A stretch of 64,000 nucleotides of DNA, from contig NZ_JAFA01000030.1 in assembly GCF_000519185.1 (NCBI RefSeq), positions 99 through 64,098 of the forward strand, read 5' to 3'. Positions 17,563-25,515 of this stretch are shown piece after piece. Positions within the stretch are counted from its first letter, which is position 1; each line of letters starts with the position of its first letter. The notes below the pieces were generated by a model, which ran no database searches, was not told the origin of the DNA, and saw only the letters and a list, made by a program, of their open reading frames with translations. The stretch comes from Paraburkholderia nodosa DSM 21604 (lineage in GTDB: Bacteria; Pseudomonadota; Gammaproteobacteria; Burkholderiales; Burkholderiaceae). A program made the translations under genes and the position numbers.

Positions 17563-18250
17563 TTACCTCTTCAGCGGGAGTTCTTCCGTCACGGGATTGC
17601 CGACGTCAAATACGGCGTTGACGCCCGCTCTCTTCTGCTTGCGCAGCTCTTCCATTCTGACGAACTCCCTTCGGTGCATCTCAAGATATTCAGCTTGAGC
17701 GGCGGTAGGCGTTACACGCAAGCCACCGATGAATCCCAGCTTGTTTAGGTCTTGGGCGCTCAGCGACTCGGACAAGAGGGCCGCCCCCGAAGGCGTGTAT
17801 AAGATGAGATAACGGTCGTATAGCGCATCCAGGTTTGCTGACAGGAGCAGCCCATTGTTCTCATCAATGCGCTGCTCATCGGTTTCGCACCGGCCCCATG
17901 CGAGTGAATGTGAAGCTCGTAACGCCGCAGAAAGGCCCAGGCCGCTCACCGCGCACTGGCCCCCAAAGAGTCGCATCAAATCATCACGGTAGCGCCCCTG
18001 CCCCCTTCTCGCTTTGGAGACCCTCTCGTACATCGCTGCGCCTAAGCTTGGCCGGCGCTTCTGCAGCTCAGCCCATGCACGCTCCTCGAGGGTCTCCTCC
18101 GAGTCGACTTCGGGCGGCTGATAGGATGAACACAGGGCAGCCGTAATGGCGCGCACCAATACCATCGCAGAATGGTGCTCGCTCACTCGAAGATATTGCT
18201 CTTCAATCCCATCTTCTCGCTGCCCCTTAGGTTTCTCAGGAGTCAAATGA
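17563..18250 (-). pseudogene. HNH endonuclease, 5' end cut by IS element
   Basis: The frame encodes the C-terminal about 225 residues of an HNH nuclease of the HNH_2 type: GGQCAVSGLGLSAALRASH (zinc or core Cys and His) followed by DENNGLLLSANLDALYDRY, the N and D/H part of the motif. Such domains occur in restriction-like or defence proteins with a variable N-terminus. The similarity-like sequence stops at about 18250, where the frame becomes antisense to the transposase. No native start remains, so the N-terminal domain has been removed by the IS. It is probably non-functional as it stands. Confidence 0.7.
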
Positions 18251-18918
18251 AAATGTGCGACAGGTACCCGCTCGACGTCATCCTGATGTGCGTGCGATGG
18301 TACGTAGCGTATCCGCTGAGTCTGCGCCACCTTGAACAGATGATGGCCGAACGCGGAATTTCGGTCGATCATTCGACCGTGCATCGCTGGGCCATGAAGC
18401 TGTTGCCGGTACTGGAGAAAGCGTTCCGCTGTCGCAAGCGCCCGGTCGGTAAGCGCTGGCGCATGGACGAGACCTACATCAAGGTCAAAGGGCAGTGGAA
18501 ATATTTATACCGCGCAGTCGACAAGGCAGGTAACACGGTCGATTCCCTGCTGCGTGCACATCGCGACAAGGCCGCAGACCGGCGCTATTTCAGAAAATCT
18601 ATCGATCAGAATGGGGAGCCCGACACCGTGACGATCGACAGAAGCGGCGCCAATCACGCCGCGCTCGACGCGATCAAAGCCGATCGTGAGGTGCCCATCA
18701 AGATCCGCCAGTCTAAATATCTCAATAACTTGATGGAAGAGGACCATCGGGCGATCAAGCGACGAACGCGTCCCATGCTGGGGTTCAAGACATTTCGCTG
18801 TGCCCGGATCCTTCTGGCTGGCATCGAGACTATGCACACGATTGCCAAAGGACAGATGAAATGTGCTCGCGGAACCCATCCGTCCGCCGCCGATCAATTC
18901 TACGACCTCGCAATATAA
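18247..18918 (+). CDS. IS6-family transposase
   Basis: A 223-residue IS6/IS26-type transposase. Helix-turn-helix region LRHLEQMMAERGISVDHSTV is at about 24-43. The DDE catalytic residues are in RMDETYIKV, TIDRSGANHAAL and MEEDHRAIKRR. The C-terminus ADQFYDLA is usual for this IS subgroup. The usual similarity begins at RYPLDVIL, only 5 residues into the frame, and the upstream DNA belongs to the HNH gene. The present start codon may therefore be fortuitous. The catalytic core appears intact. Confidence 0.92.
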   Translation: MKMCDRYPLDVILMCVRWYVAYPLSLRHLEQMMAERGISVDHSTVHRWAMKLLPVLEKAFRCRKRPVGKRWRMDETYIKVKGQWKYLYRAVDKAGNTVDSLLRAHRDKAADRRYFRKSIDQNGEPDTVTIDRSGANHAALDAIKADREVPIKIRQSKYLNNLMEEDHRAIKRRTRPMLGFKTFRCARILLAGIETMHTIAKGQMKCARGTHPSAADQFYDLAI

Positions 18919-18974
18919 GCAGTACTTCGCATATCGATCTCGCTCGCTCTTTGATTCTTACTGCGACAAAGCCC
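18250..18974 (+). mobile_element. IS6-family insertion sequence, left end missing
   Basis: The right terminal inverted repeat is recognisable: read inward from 18974 on the minus strand it is GGGCTTTGTCGCAGTAAG, the usual IS6-type end. No matching copy exists within the 100 bases left of the transposase, where HNH-gene sequence runs up to about 18250. The element has therefore lost its left end, or it sits at an adjacent-deletion boundary as IS6 elements often make. It cannot move on its own without a second copy. Confidence 0.75.
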
Positions 18975-19105
18975 ATGGAACACCTCTGTCTGCACACTTG
19001 ACCCACTAAGAATAGGGCGGGTCACTTACAGAGGGACTTCGTGTGCTTACGACCTGAAGTTTCCGCATGAGGAGTCATGGCGCAAGTTGACTCGACGGTC
19101 ACGCG

Positions 19106-19744
19106 TCACCGCGACCCGGGCACCCGCTGCCCCGGCAGGAATCCGCCATCGAAGCCAGACAGCGCAGGAAAGCTGCTTGATTTCCCGGGCGCGGTGAGGC
19201 CGCCGGCGTTGCTCTGCGTGGTTCGCAGGCCCGGGGCCAGAAAAAGGAACTTCCATCCGTCGTAGGTCTCGGCTCCCTCGAAGTCCTCGTATTGCCGCGG
19301 AAATCCCGCGCGCTTGATCGTTGCCTCGTCTGATGGGCTGAAGACACCGTAGAAACGATCGCCCTGCAGCATGGGCGCCCAGTCGTTCTTGCCCGTGATC
19401 GGGTCCGGATAAGCAAAACGCAGATGATGCAAAGGCTTGGGAAAGCGTGTGTCGTTGAGCAGTTCATCGACCGATGCGGGATAGGCCCGGCCGACACGGT
19501 AGTACCGCAGAATCGCCAACCGGTACTGGTTGCCGGCGAACAGCAGTTGCTTCTCCTGCTCGCGGCGGCGTTGCAGCGACCACACGTCGAGCGCGCCGGC
19601 CAATGCGATCGACATCAGCATCAGCGCGATCAAAAGCGCCAGCAGCACGAGCCCGCGCTCACGCGCGGCACGCGGCCCCACGCGCTGCCTCGCACGCGCT
19701 TTCGCGAGCCTCGCTCCGCGCGACGAGCGAGCCGCGCTGCTCAT
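19106..19744 (-). CDS. minor pseudopilin lacking Glu5 (GspK-like tip candidate)
   Basis: A 212-residue protein. After a basic leader ending RAARERG, the hydrophobic helix is LVLLALLIALMLMSIALAG. It has the prepilin-peptidase glycine but not the Glu at +5 that ordinary pilins carry, a feature of GspK-type tip pseudopilins. The globular part (about 75-212) resembles the soluble domain of pseudopilins from atypical type II loci (AYPASVDELLNDTRFPK). Its start overlaps the upstream pseudopilin stop by 4 bases (ATGA). It is the last gene of the secretion operon. Tip role inferred. Confidence 0.78.
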   Translation of the reverse strand: MSSAARSSRGARLAKARARQRVGPRAARERGLVLLALLIALMLMSIALAGALDVWSLQRRREQEKQLLFAGNQYRLAILRYYRVGRAYPASVDELLNDTRFPKPLHHLRFAYPDPITGKNDWAPMLQGDRFYGVFSPSDEATIKRAGFPRQYEDFEGAETYDGWKFLFLAPGLRTTQSNAGGLTAPGKSSSFPALSGFDGGFLPGQRVPGSR

Positions 19745-20130
19745 TTGGCGCCCCCCTCCGTGCGCGGTGGCGCCCCCTGCGGACTGCTCGCCGGCGCCAC
19801 GTCGTAGACGCCCGGCTTGTTTTCGTCCGGCGAGGCGATCACCGCCCATTTGTCATCGCCGTTGACCGGATCGACGGGAACGGCGCGCAAGTAGTGCTTC
19901 GCCACCAGTTCGTCGAGCGTCTCGGGATACTGGCCGTTGTCCCCGTAGTACTGGTCGATCGCATTGCGCATCACCGCGACGTTCTGCCGCCGGACCTGCT
20001 CCTTGCCGCGCTCGATGCTGTGCATATAGCGCGGCACCGCAATCGTCAGAAGCAGGCCGATGATGGCCATCACGACAACGAGTTCGATCAGCGTGAAGCC
20101 GCGGGTCTTGTGCGCGTGAGCGGGTTTCAT
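19741..20130 (-). CDS. type II secretion/type IV pilus pseudopilin
   Basis: A 129-residue pseudopilin. The class III signal ends HKTRG and is followed by FTLIELVVVMAIIGLLLTIA, with Glu5 present. A short GspG-like globular part follows (AIDQYYGDNGQYPETLDEL, then PVDPVNGDDKWAVI). A prepilin peptidase encoded elsewhere must process it; none lies in this window. Tightly linked to the pseudopilin upstream (9 bases) and the GspK-like gene downstream (overlap). It probably contributes to a short periplasmic pseudopilus. Confidence 0.9.
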   Translation of the reverse strand: MKPAHAHKTRGFTLIELVVVMAIIGLLLTIAVPRYMHSIERGKEQVRRQNVAVMRNAIDQYYGDNGQYPETLDELVAKHYLRAVPVDPVNGDDKWAVIASPDENKPGVYDVAPASSPQGAPPRTEGGAK

Positions 20131-20139
20131 GATGCACCG

Positions 20140-20667
20140 TCACCATTGTTTGTACGGGATACCGTTAATGCCGACGCGATCGGATTTCGACGACACGTCG
20201 AACACATCCTTGCCAGCCTGTTCGCCATTCATGCCCGGGTCGCCGCCCGCCGCCTGGTCCGGCGGCTCGCCATAGGCCCGCACGCTCCACGTATCCTCGG
20301 CGAGCGTGTCCGGGTCGCCGCTAAAGAAGGGATCGCGCGGCACGTGACGCAGGAACATCAGCAGGCCGCCTTTCGGATCCCTGGCGTTCTTCACGCCCGT
20401 CACGAGCACGGTCAGGGTCGGCGGATAGCCGGACGCTTCCGCATCCTTGTCGATGAGACCCGTATCGCTCGCCTCCTTGTAGGCGTCGAGTGCGGTACGG
20501 ATCTCGCGCAACGCGTCGCTCAGTTGCTGCTCCTTCTGACGCTGCACCATGAGTTCCGAGAACGGCATGATCGCGAGCGCGAGAATGCCCACGAGCGCGA
20601 GCGTGATCACCAGCTCGATCAGCGTAAATCCACGCTGATCGGGCTGGCGTGTGCCGCGCAAGCGCAT
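20140..20667 (-). CDS. type II secretion pseudopilin
   Basis: A 175-residue pseudopilin: leader ending QPDQRG followed by FTLIELVITLALVGILALAI, then a globular domain of about 130 residues that includes HVPRDPFFSGDP. I chose the ATG at 20667 because AGGAA lies 8 bases upstream; a GTG at 20688 is in frame. It follows the secretin gene directly and precedes the smaller pseudopilin, so the three pseudopilin genes end the operon. It likely builds the pseudopilus with the GspG-like protein at 28497. Confidence 0.88.
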   Translation of the reverse strand: MRLRGTRQPDQRGFTLIELVITLALVGILALAIMPFSELMVQRQKEQQLSDALREIRTALDAYKEASDTGLIDKDAEASGYPPTLTVLVTGVKNARDPKGGLLMFLRHVPRDPFFSGDPDTLAEDTWSVRAYGEPPDQAAGGDPGMNGEQAGKDVFDVSSKSDRVGINGIPYKQW

Positions 20668-20691
20668 CGCGCACGTTCCTGTAGCCACGGC

Positions 20692-22941
20692 TCAGTACCC
20701 GCCCTCGACCGGGCGCAGCGGGTTGTCGCTCGGCATGGTGCCACGCGGCATCTGCAGCGATGGGGGCGGCGCCGGCGGTGCGGGTGGCGGTGGCGCGAGC
20801 GTCGGTGCCACGATGACCTCCGCTTCGCCGCCCGCCTGATCGGCTGCCGCGGGCGCGGCCGGCGCAGGCGCTGCGCTCTGGGCAGACTGCGGCGTGGGAG
20901 CCGCTTGCGGCGTGGGCGTTCGCGAGAAACGTCCACCGTACGGTTCGGGCGGCGGCGTCGTGCGCGGCGCCGGCGCCATCTGTCCGAACGCGCCGTTCGA
21001 AGGCGATGGCAGCGCGGGATACGACTCGGCGCCCCCTCGCGATGACGCACCGCCAACCGTACCGCCGCCGACCATGCCCGGCACCGGCTTCGTCGCCGGC
21101 GCGAGAGACGTTGCCGCGTTCGCCACGACGGGATCCAGCCGCAGCTGATCGGCGTGCACATTGACATCGGTGCCCGACCACAATTCCTGCGTGTCCGCAT
21201 CGGCGGCGAGTTGCGGCCGAACGATGTGCGGCGTGATCTGCAACACGATCTCGGTCTTGACGTGGTCGCCCTGGTGGTTGGAGAACAGCCTGCCCAGTAC
21301 CGGCAACTGGCCAAGACCAGGCACCTTGTTCGCATTTCTGCGGTCTTCATCTGAGATGAGGCCGCCGAGAATCTGGGTTTCGCCATCGCGCAGGCGCAGA
21401 CTCGTCGATGCGCTGCGTGTTCCGATCTGATAGGCGAGTGAATTCAGGCCGTTTGCATTGCTGCTCGAAATCGTATTCGTGATGTTGCTGACTTCGAGAT
21501 TCAGCTGGATGCCGACGTCGCCATCGCGATAGACCCGTGGCTGCACTTCGAGCTTGATCCCGACATCGAGGTACTGAATCATCTGCGTATAAGACGGGCC
21601 GCTCGTGCTCGGCGTGCTGGAACTCGAAATCACCGGCACCTTATCGCCAATCATGATCCGGGCCTTCTCATTGTTGCGCGTCCTGATGCGCGGGCTCGCA
21701 AGCAGATTCGCATCGGTATCGGTGAGCTTGAAGTTCGCCGTGGCCGAGAGGCTGCTGACGTTCAGCTCATTGATCGTCAGATGATGCAGCAGGCCCCACG
21801 TCGACGCGGTGCTTGGGGTCGACATCGTGAACGAGTTCGGCCAGTCGATGCCGAGATCGGTGAGGCGCTCGTGCGAGACTTCCAGCACCTCGACTTCCAT
21901 CATCACCTCGGGATCCGGCAGATCCTGTGCGGCGATCATCTCCTCGGCCACCTTGATCGTATCCGGCGTGCCGCGAACCGTCACGGTATTCGCATGCTCG
22001 TCGATCACGACCTCCTTGACCTTCAGAATGCTCTTGAGCAACTGCTGGATCTGCTTGGCATCGACGTTCGACAACTGGAACGTGCGCACCTTGAGCTCCT
22101 GATATTCGAGCTGCTTGGCGGGGGTGGCGGGGTAAATGAAAAGCGTATTCGCGTTGAGCTGCTTCTTGTCGAGCTGATTCTGCATCAGGATCATGTCGAC
22201 CGTGTCCTGCACCGACGCGTTCGTCACGAAGATCGTCGTCTTCAGATCGGCGCGGACATCGCGGTCGAAGATCACGTTCAACCCCGTGGTGCGCGACAAC
22301 GCTTCGAACACCATGCGCACGTTCGCCTCGCGAAACTGCAGCGTCACCGGTTTCTGCATGATCGACGAAGCCGCAAGCTTGTCATCGCGCTCCGCGCGCT
22401 GCTGACTGAGCTTTGCGTTGAGTTCCGTCTGCATCTGCTGCGCGAGCGTATTGGTCGGGTTCTCCACCAGCACGCGATGCACCCGTTCAGCCGCCTGCGC
22501 GTAGGCGCCGCGCTTCATCATGCGTTCGGCTTCCTGGAGTATGGCCAGATCCTTGCGGTCCTGATCGATCTGCAGACCGATCTTGCGTATGCGCTCATTG
22601 GTCGGATCGATGTCGTACGCCTGGAAGAGGTTCCGGATCGCTTCGTCGAACTGATAGTTCTTGCGGTATTGATCGGCCTGGTCGAGCAGCGTGTTGACCT
22701 GAGCGTTGCGCTGGTTCAGATAGTCGACTTTCGCCTGTGCGTCGGTCGGATCGTCATGAATGTTCGGGACGTGCATGCAGCCGCTAATGGCGAGCACGGA
22801 CACAGCAATGGCGAGCGCGCGCCTTCTCGCGACCTGCATCGCGCCTGGGCACGGAACAGGGAACAGGATGACTGTCGAGAGGCGTCTTGATGGGCCGCTG
22901 TCCCCGACGCGGCTCGCACCCCGTGTGCGTGAGGTTTTCAT
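20692..22941 (-). CDS. outer-membrane secretin lipoprotein (GspD/MshL-like)
   Basis: A 749-residue secretin. The start at 22941 has AGAGGA 7 bases upstream and follows the previous stop directly; ATG at 22839 would give a more normal 20-residue lipoprotein leader (lipobox LAISGC, Cys55 or Cys21). A TPR-like helical region (about 65-190) replaces the classic N0 domain. N1-type repeats follow (about 195-350) and then the secretin core with VPVISSSSTPSTSGPSY and GQLPVLGRLFSNHQGD. The last 130 residues are Pro/Ala-rich. It should form the outer-membrane gate of this secretion system. The TPR-secretin design resembles MshL and the atypical T2SS of Geobacter more than a standard GspD. Confidence 0.93.
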   Translation of the reverse strand: MKTSRTRGASRVGDSGPSRRLSTVILFPVPCPGAMQVARRRALAIAVSVLAISGCMHVPNIHDDPTDAQAKVDYLNQRNAQVNTLLDQADQYRKNYQFDEAIRNLFQAYDIDPTNERIRKIGLQIDQDRKDLAILQEAERMMKRGAYAQAAERVHRVLVENPTNTLAQQMQTELNAKLSQQRAERDDKLAASSIMQKPVTLQFREANVRMVFEALSRTTGLNVIFDRDVRADLKTTIFVTNASVQDTVDMILMQNQLDKKQLNANTLFIYPATPAKQLEYQELKVRTFQLSNVDAKQIQQLLKSILKVKEVVIDEHANTVTVRGTPDTIKVAEEMIAAQDLPDPEVMMEVEVLEVSHERLTDLGIDWPNSFTMSTPSTASTWGLLHHLTINELNVSSLSATANFKLTDTDANLLASPRIRTRNNEKARIMIGDKVPVISSSSTPSTSGPSYTQMIQYLDVGIKLEVQPRVYRDGDVGIQLNLEVSNITNTISSSNANGLNSLAYQIGTRSASTSLRLRDGETQILGGLISDEDRRNANKVPGLGQLPVLGRLFSNHQGDHVKTEIVLQITPHIVRPQLAADADTQELWSGTDVNVHADQLRLDPVVANAATSLAPATKPVPGMVGGGTVGGASSRGGAESYPALPSPSNGAFGQMAPAPRTTPPPEPYGGRFSRTPTPQAAPTPQSAQSAAPAPAAPAAADQAGGEAEVIVAPTLAPPPPAPPAPPPSLQMPRGTMPSDNPLRPVEGGY

Positions 22942-23547
22942 TTACTTGTCCTCTCGTGGAATGGCTACCACCTGCCTTTCGTGCAGCGGCAAATAGGTCA
23001 GCACTACGTCTGACTCCGACACCGACTCTACGCGGTACTGGTTGTCGATCACGTCGCCTGGCGACACGATCAGCAACTGATCCCCGTTGCTCAGAAAGAC
23101 TTGCGGCCTGGCCGCCTTTGCATCGATTTGCCCCACGTAGGTGAAAGGCACGGGGGGCGCGGTGGGCGGAGGGGGCCGCACCGGCGCGGCCGGCGCTTCG
23201 ACGGGCGGCGGCGGAAGCCACGAAGAGGCCGTGAACGGATCATGGGCCGATTCGAGGGAAAGCGGCGCGCGCAACGAGAGGAGCCTCGCATGGGACGCTG
23301 CCGCCGTCGTGCTGGCGGCAGCGACTTGCGCCGCAGATGCTGACGCCGCAGTCTTTGCGGCCGTCTCGGACGAGTGCGTGCGGTGCCTGGCATCTGGCCG
23401 CGTGTGCGCGTCGTTGCGATGCAGGCTGTCGAGCAGGGCGACTTGCGCCGGCATCTGGCGTGCCGCGACCAGCACGCGATACCCTGCCCCGGCGGCCGCG
23501 ATTGCGCAAATCACCAGCAGCACACGCATGGGCAGAGCGGGTTTCAT
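22942..23547 (-). CDS. PilP/GspC-like inner-membrane linker
   Basis: A 201-residue bitopic protein: one N-terminal membrane helix (MRVLLVICAIAAAGAGYRVL), a long Ala/Pro-rich linker, and a C-terminal small beta domain (about 140-201) with FTYVGQIDAKAARPQVFLSN and VSPGDVIDNQYRVESVS, the HR/PilP-type fold that docks to the secretin. It overlaps the upstream PilO-like gene by 4 bases and runs straight into the secretin start. It couples the inner-membrane platform to the outer-membrane gate. Whether it is closer to PilP or GspC cannot be told by eye. Confidence 0.8.
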   Translation of the reverse strand: MKPALPMRVLLVICAIAAAGAGYRVLVAARQMPAQVALLDSLHRNDAHTRPDARHRTHSSETAAKTAASASAAQVAAASTTAAASHARLLSLRAPLSLESAHDPFTASSWLPPPPVEAPAAPVRPPPPTAPPVPFTYVGQIDAKAARPQVFLSNGDQLLIVSPGDVIDNQYRVESVSESDVVLTYLPLHERQVVAIPREDK

Positions 23548-24110
23548 GGCTGGGCGCTCCGGTAAATCAGTTCGAAGCGCACCCGCGCATCGAGAATATT
23601 GCCGTCCACCGCGGGACGCTCGACATGGATTTCCCGTAGCGCTGCATTCGGCACGTTGTTGAGCACCAACGCAAGAAAATGCCGGATCGCACTGTACTGA
23701 TCCTTGACGGGCAACATCACCTGATAGCGTGTGAAGCGCGTGCCCGCATCCGTGCTCACCTGGTACTCGGCAGACCCGAGTGTCAGATTGCTGCCGCGCG
23801 CCTGCTCGAATATCGACGCGATATCGTCCGCGCTCTGCGAAAAGCGCGGGAACAGTTCCGGCAAGGCCTCGAGCGCTACCGCGTCGACCTCCGCACTGCG
23901 CTTGTCGGCTGCATGACGCGTCTTTGCCGCCTGTGTGACCTTGGCCGGATCCTGCATCTCCCTCGTATCGGCATCCACGCTGGAGATCTCGGCGCACATG
24001 AGGGATGCCGCCCCAATCATCAGGATGCCTACGAGTCCGGGAAGGCCGAACAACCGTCGTAGCTCGAACCGCAGTGTCAGCAGCCGGTCGCGCAACTGGT
24101 CCACATTCAT
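23544..24110 (-). CDS. PilO/GspM-like assembly platform protein
   Basis: A 188-residue bitopic protein: a short cytoplasmic N-terminus, one membrane helix (LPGLVGILMIGAASLMCAEI), a coiled-coil-like segment and a ferredoxin-like periplasmic domain (about 100-188) with YQVMLPVKDQYSAIRHFLAL. This is the design of PilO and GspM. It overlaps both neighbours by 4 bases. It should pair with the PilN-like protein to form the inner-membrane arm of the platform. Confidence 0.75.
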   Translation of the reverse strand: MNVDQLRDRLLTLRFELRRLFGLPGLVGILMIGAASLMCAEISSVDADTREMQDPAKVTQAAKTRHAADKRSAEVDAVALEALPELFPRFSQSADDIASIFEQARGSNLTLGSAEYQVSTDAGTRFTRYQVMLPVKDQYSAIRHFLALVLNNVPNAALREIHVERPAVDGNILDARVRFELIYRSAQP

Positions 24111-24637
24111 GACTTCCTCCAGACGGCGGTGATCTGGAAACGGACCGGCTTGCCCGGCACATTGTTCTCGACCAGGTGATCGTTGAGCACGGCCTCGCGA
24201 AGCAGCACGCTCGTCTGCAGATACTTCAGGTACGCGATCATCGCGTCGATGTTCTTTGCTTCGGCCGTGATGCGAATCTGGCTCTGCGCAGGGTTCTGGT
24301 CGATGCCGATCAGCGCGACGTCATGGTCCGGATAATCTTCCACGATCGAAAAGAGGTCCTGCCACGGCACGGTCAGCTCGCGCAGTATCGACAGACTCTG
24401 CTTTGCCGCCAGCTTTGCGGCTGGCGTGGGCGGTGGCTTCACCGCGTGTCTCTGCGCAAACGTCCGATGCCGCACGGCGTCGAGCTCCGCCTGCGCGCGA
24501 TCGTTCTCGGCATACGCGTGCCAAAGCCGCGCGCCGCATGCGAGCAGCAGAAGAACGGCGACGCACAGCAGGATCAGGCCGCTCGTCCCGGTGCGTGCGC
24601 GCCTCCTGCCGAAGTCGATATCGAGGACCTGGATCAT
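24107..24637 (-). CDS. PilN/GspL-like assembly platform protein
   Basis: A 176-residue protein with one membrane helix at about 20-40 (SGLILLCVAVLLLLACGARL), a coiled-coil segment, and a ferredoxin-like domain with VALIGIDQNPAQSQIRITAE and AYLKYLQTSVLLREAVL. Position and architecture fit PilN. Its start overlaps the PilM-like gene's stop by 4 bases (ATGA). It links the cytoplasmic PilM/GspE side with PilO. Confidence 0.75.
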   Translation of the reverse strand: MIQVLDIDFGRRRARTGTSGLILLCVAVLLLLACGARLWHAYAENDRAQAELDAVRHRTFAQRHAVKPPPTPAAKLAAKQSLSILRELTVPWQDLFSIVEDYPDHDVALIGIDQNPAQSQIRITAEAKNIDAMIAYLKYLQTSVLLREAVLNDHLVENNVPGKPVRFQITAVWRKS

Positions 24638-25515
24638 TGCGCATACTCCATCAGCCGGCGCGCGGGCGAACTGTCCGTCGCCGGTTGTGCGGGCCGGATC
24701 GCAGCCGCAAAACGCGCTTCGAATGGCGCTGGGTCGGTGTCGTTCCCGTACAGATAGATCGTGCAGTCTTCCCGCTTGAGGCCCGCTCGCGTCGCCGAGC
24801 GTTCGAACAGTTGCTCGGCCAGTTCGGCCAGCCGTGAGGCATTGCCCGCATCGCCGGGAAAGAGGCGCTGCGCGTCGTAGGCGGCCCAGCCGCGCCGCTC
24901 GATCATCACGGCCTGCATCAGCTCCTCGGCGACGAACATCAGCAGCGCGTCGCCGCCCGCCACGACGTCGATGCAATTGAGCATTTCCGGAAGTCCTAGT
25001 TTCAGGCGCGAAATCCGCACATGTCCGGAGGCCCCCACTTCATGAATGCCGTCATGAAGCGCACGCGGCATGGCGCTCGCAAACAGTGCACGGCCGCCCT
25101 GCTGCACGCAGAAGCGCACCACCAGCGATTCGCCGTCAATCCCATAGGTGTCGGTGAAATGGGCCAGCGCGACTTCTTCGAGTTCGCGCGCTCGCAGCGT
25201 GCGAAAGTCGCCGCGCAATATCGCGTGGATGCCCCAGAAGTCGTCCAGCACCAGGTGTGCGTTGCGCGGCGACGGCTTCGCCTCGTGCGCCTCGGCCCCA
25301 TCGGCATCGGCGACGGGCTGGACGACGAGCGCCGCGCGCAGCGCGTCGAGCAGACCCGACTCGGTGCCGTACTGGTCATCGGGAATCGTGAAGCTGGCCG
25401 GCTCCGCGGGCGGCAGGTGCTTGCGCGAGCGCCACAGTCCAGGCGCGCGTACGCCGACGACGATCTCGCGTGTGCCGACTCCGATCGCAACCGGACTATT
25501 CGACCATCGTGACAC
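24634..25515 (-). CDS. PilM/GspL-cytoplasmic-domain-like protein
   Basis: A 293-residue cytoplasmic protein with weak similarity by eye to the actin-like PilM fold. It sits between the secretion ATPase and the PilN-like gene, exactly where pilM or the actin-like half of gspL would be. Visible segments are NSPVAIGVGTREIVVGVRAP near the start and LVLDDFWGIHAILRGDFRTL in the middle. It overlaps the ATPase gene by 20 bases. Role inferred mainly from position; divergent from textbook PilM. Confidence 0.6.
   Translation of the reverse strand: MSRWSNSPVAIGVGTREIVVGVRAPGLWRSRKHLPPAEPASFTIPDDQYGTESGLLDALRAALVVQPVADADGAEAHEAKPSPRNAHLVLDDFWGIHAILRGDFRTLRARELEEVALAHFTDTYGIDGESLVVRFCVQQGGRALFASAMPRALHDGIHEVGASGHVRISRLKLGLPEMLNCIDVVAGGDALLMFVAEELMQAVMIERRGWAAYDAQRLFPGDAGNASRLAELAEQLFERSATRAGLKREDCTIYLYGNDTDPAPFEARFAAAIRPAQPATDSSPARRLMEYAQ

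Noticed and set aside
19474..21045. 523-codon open frame on the plus strand
   Set aside because: Antisense to the pseudopilin and secretin genes, low complexity and Arg-rich; not a gene.
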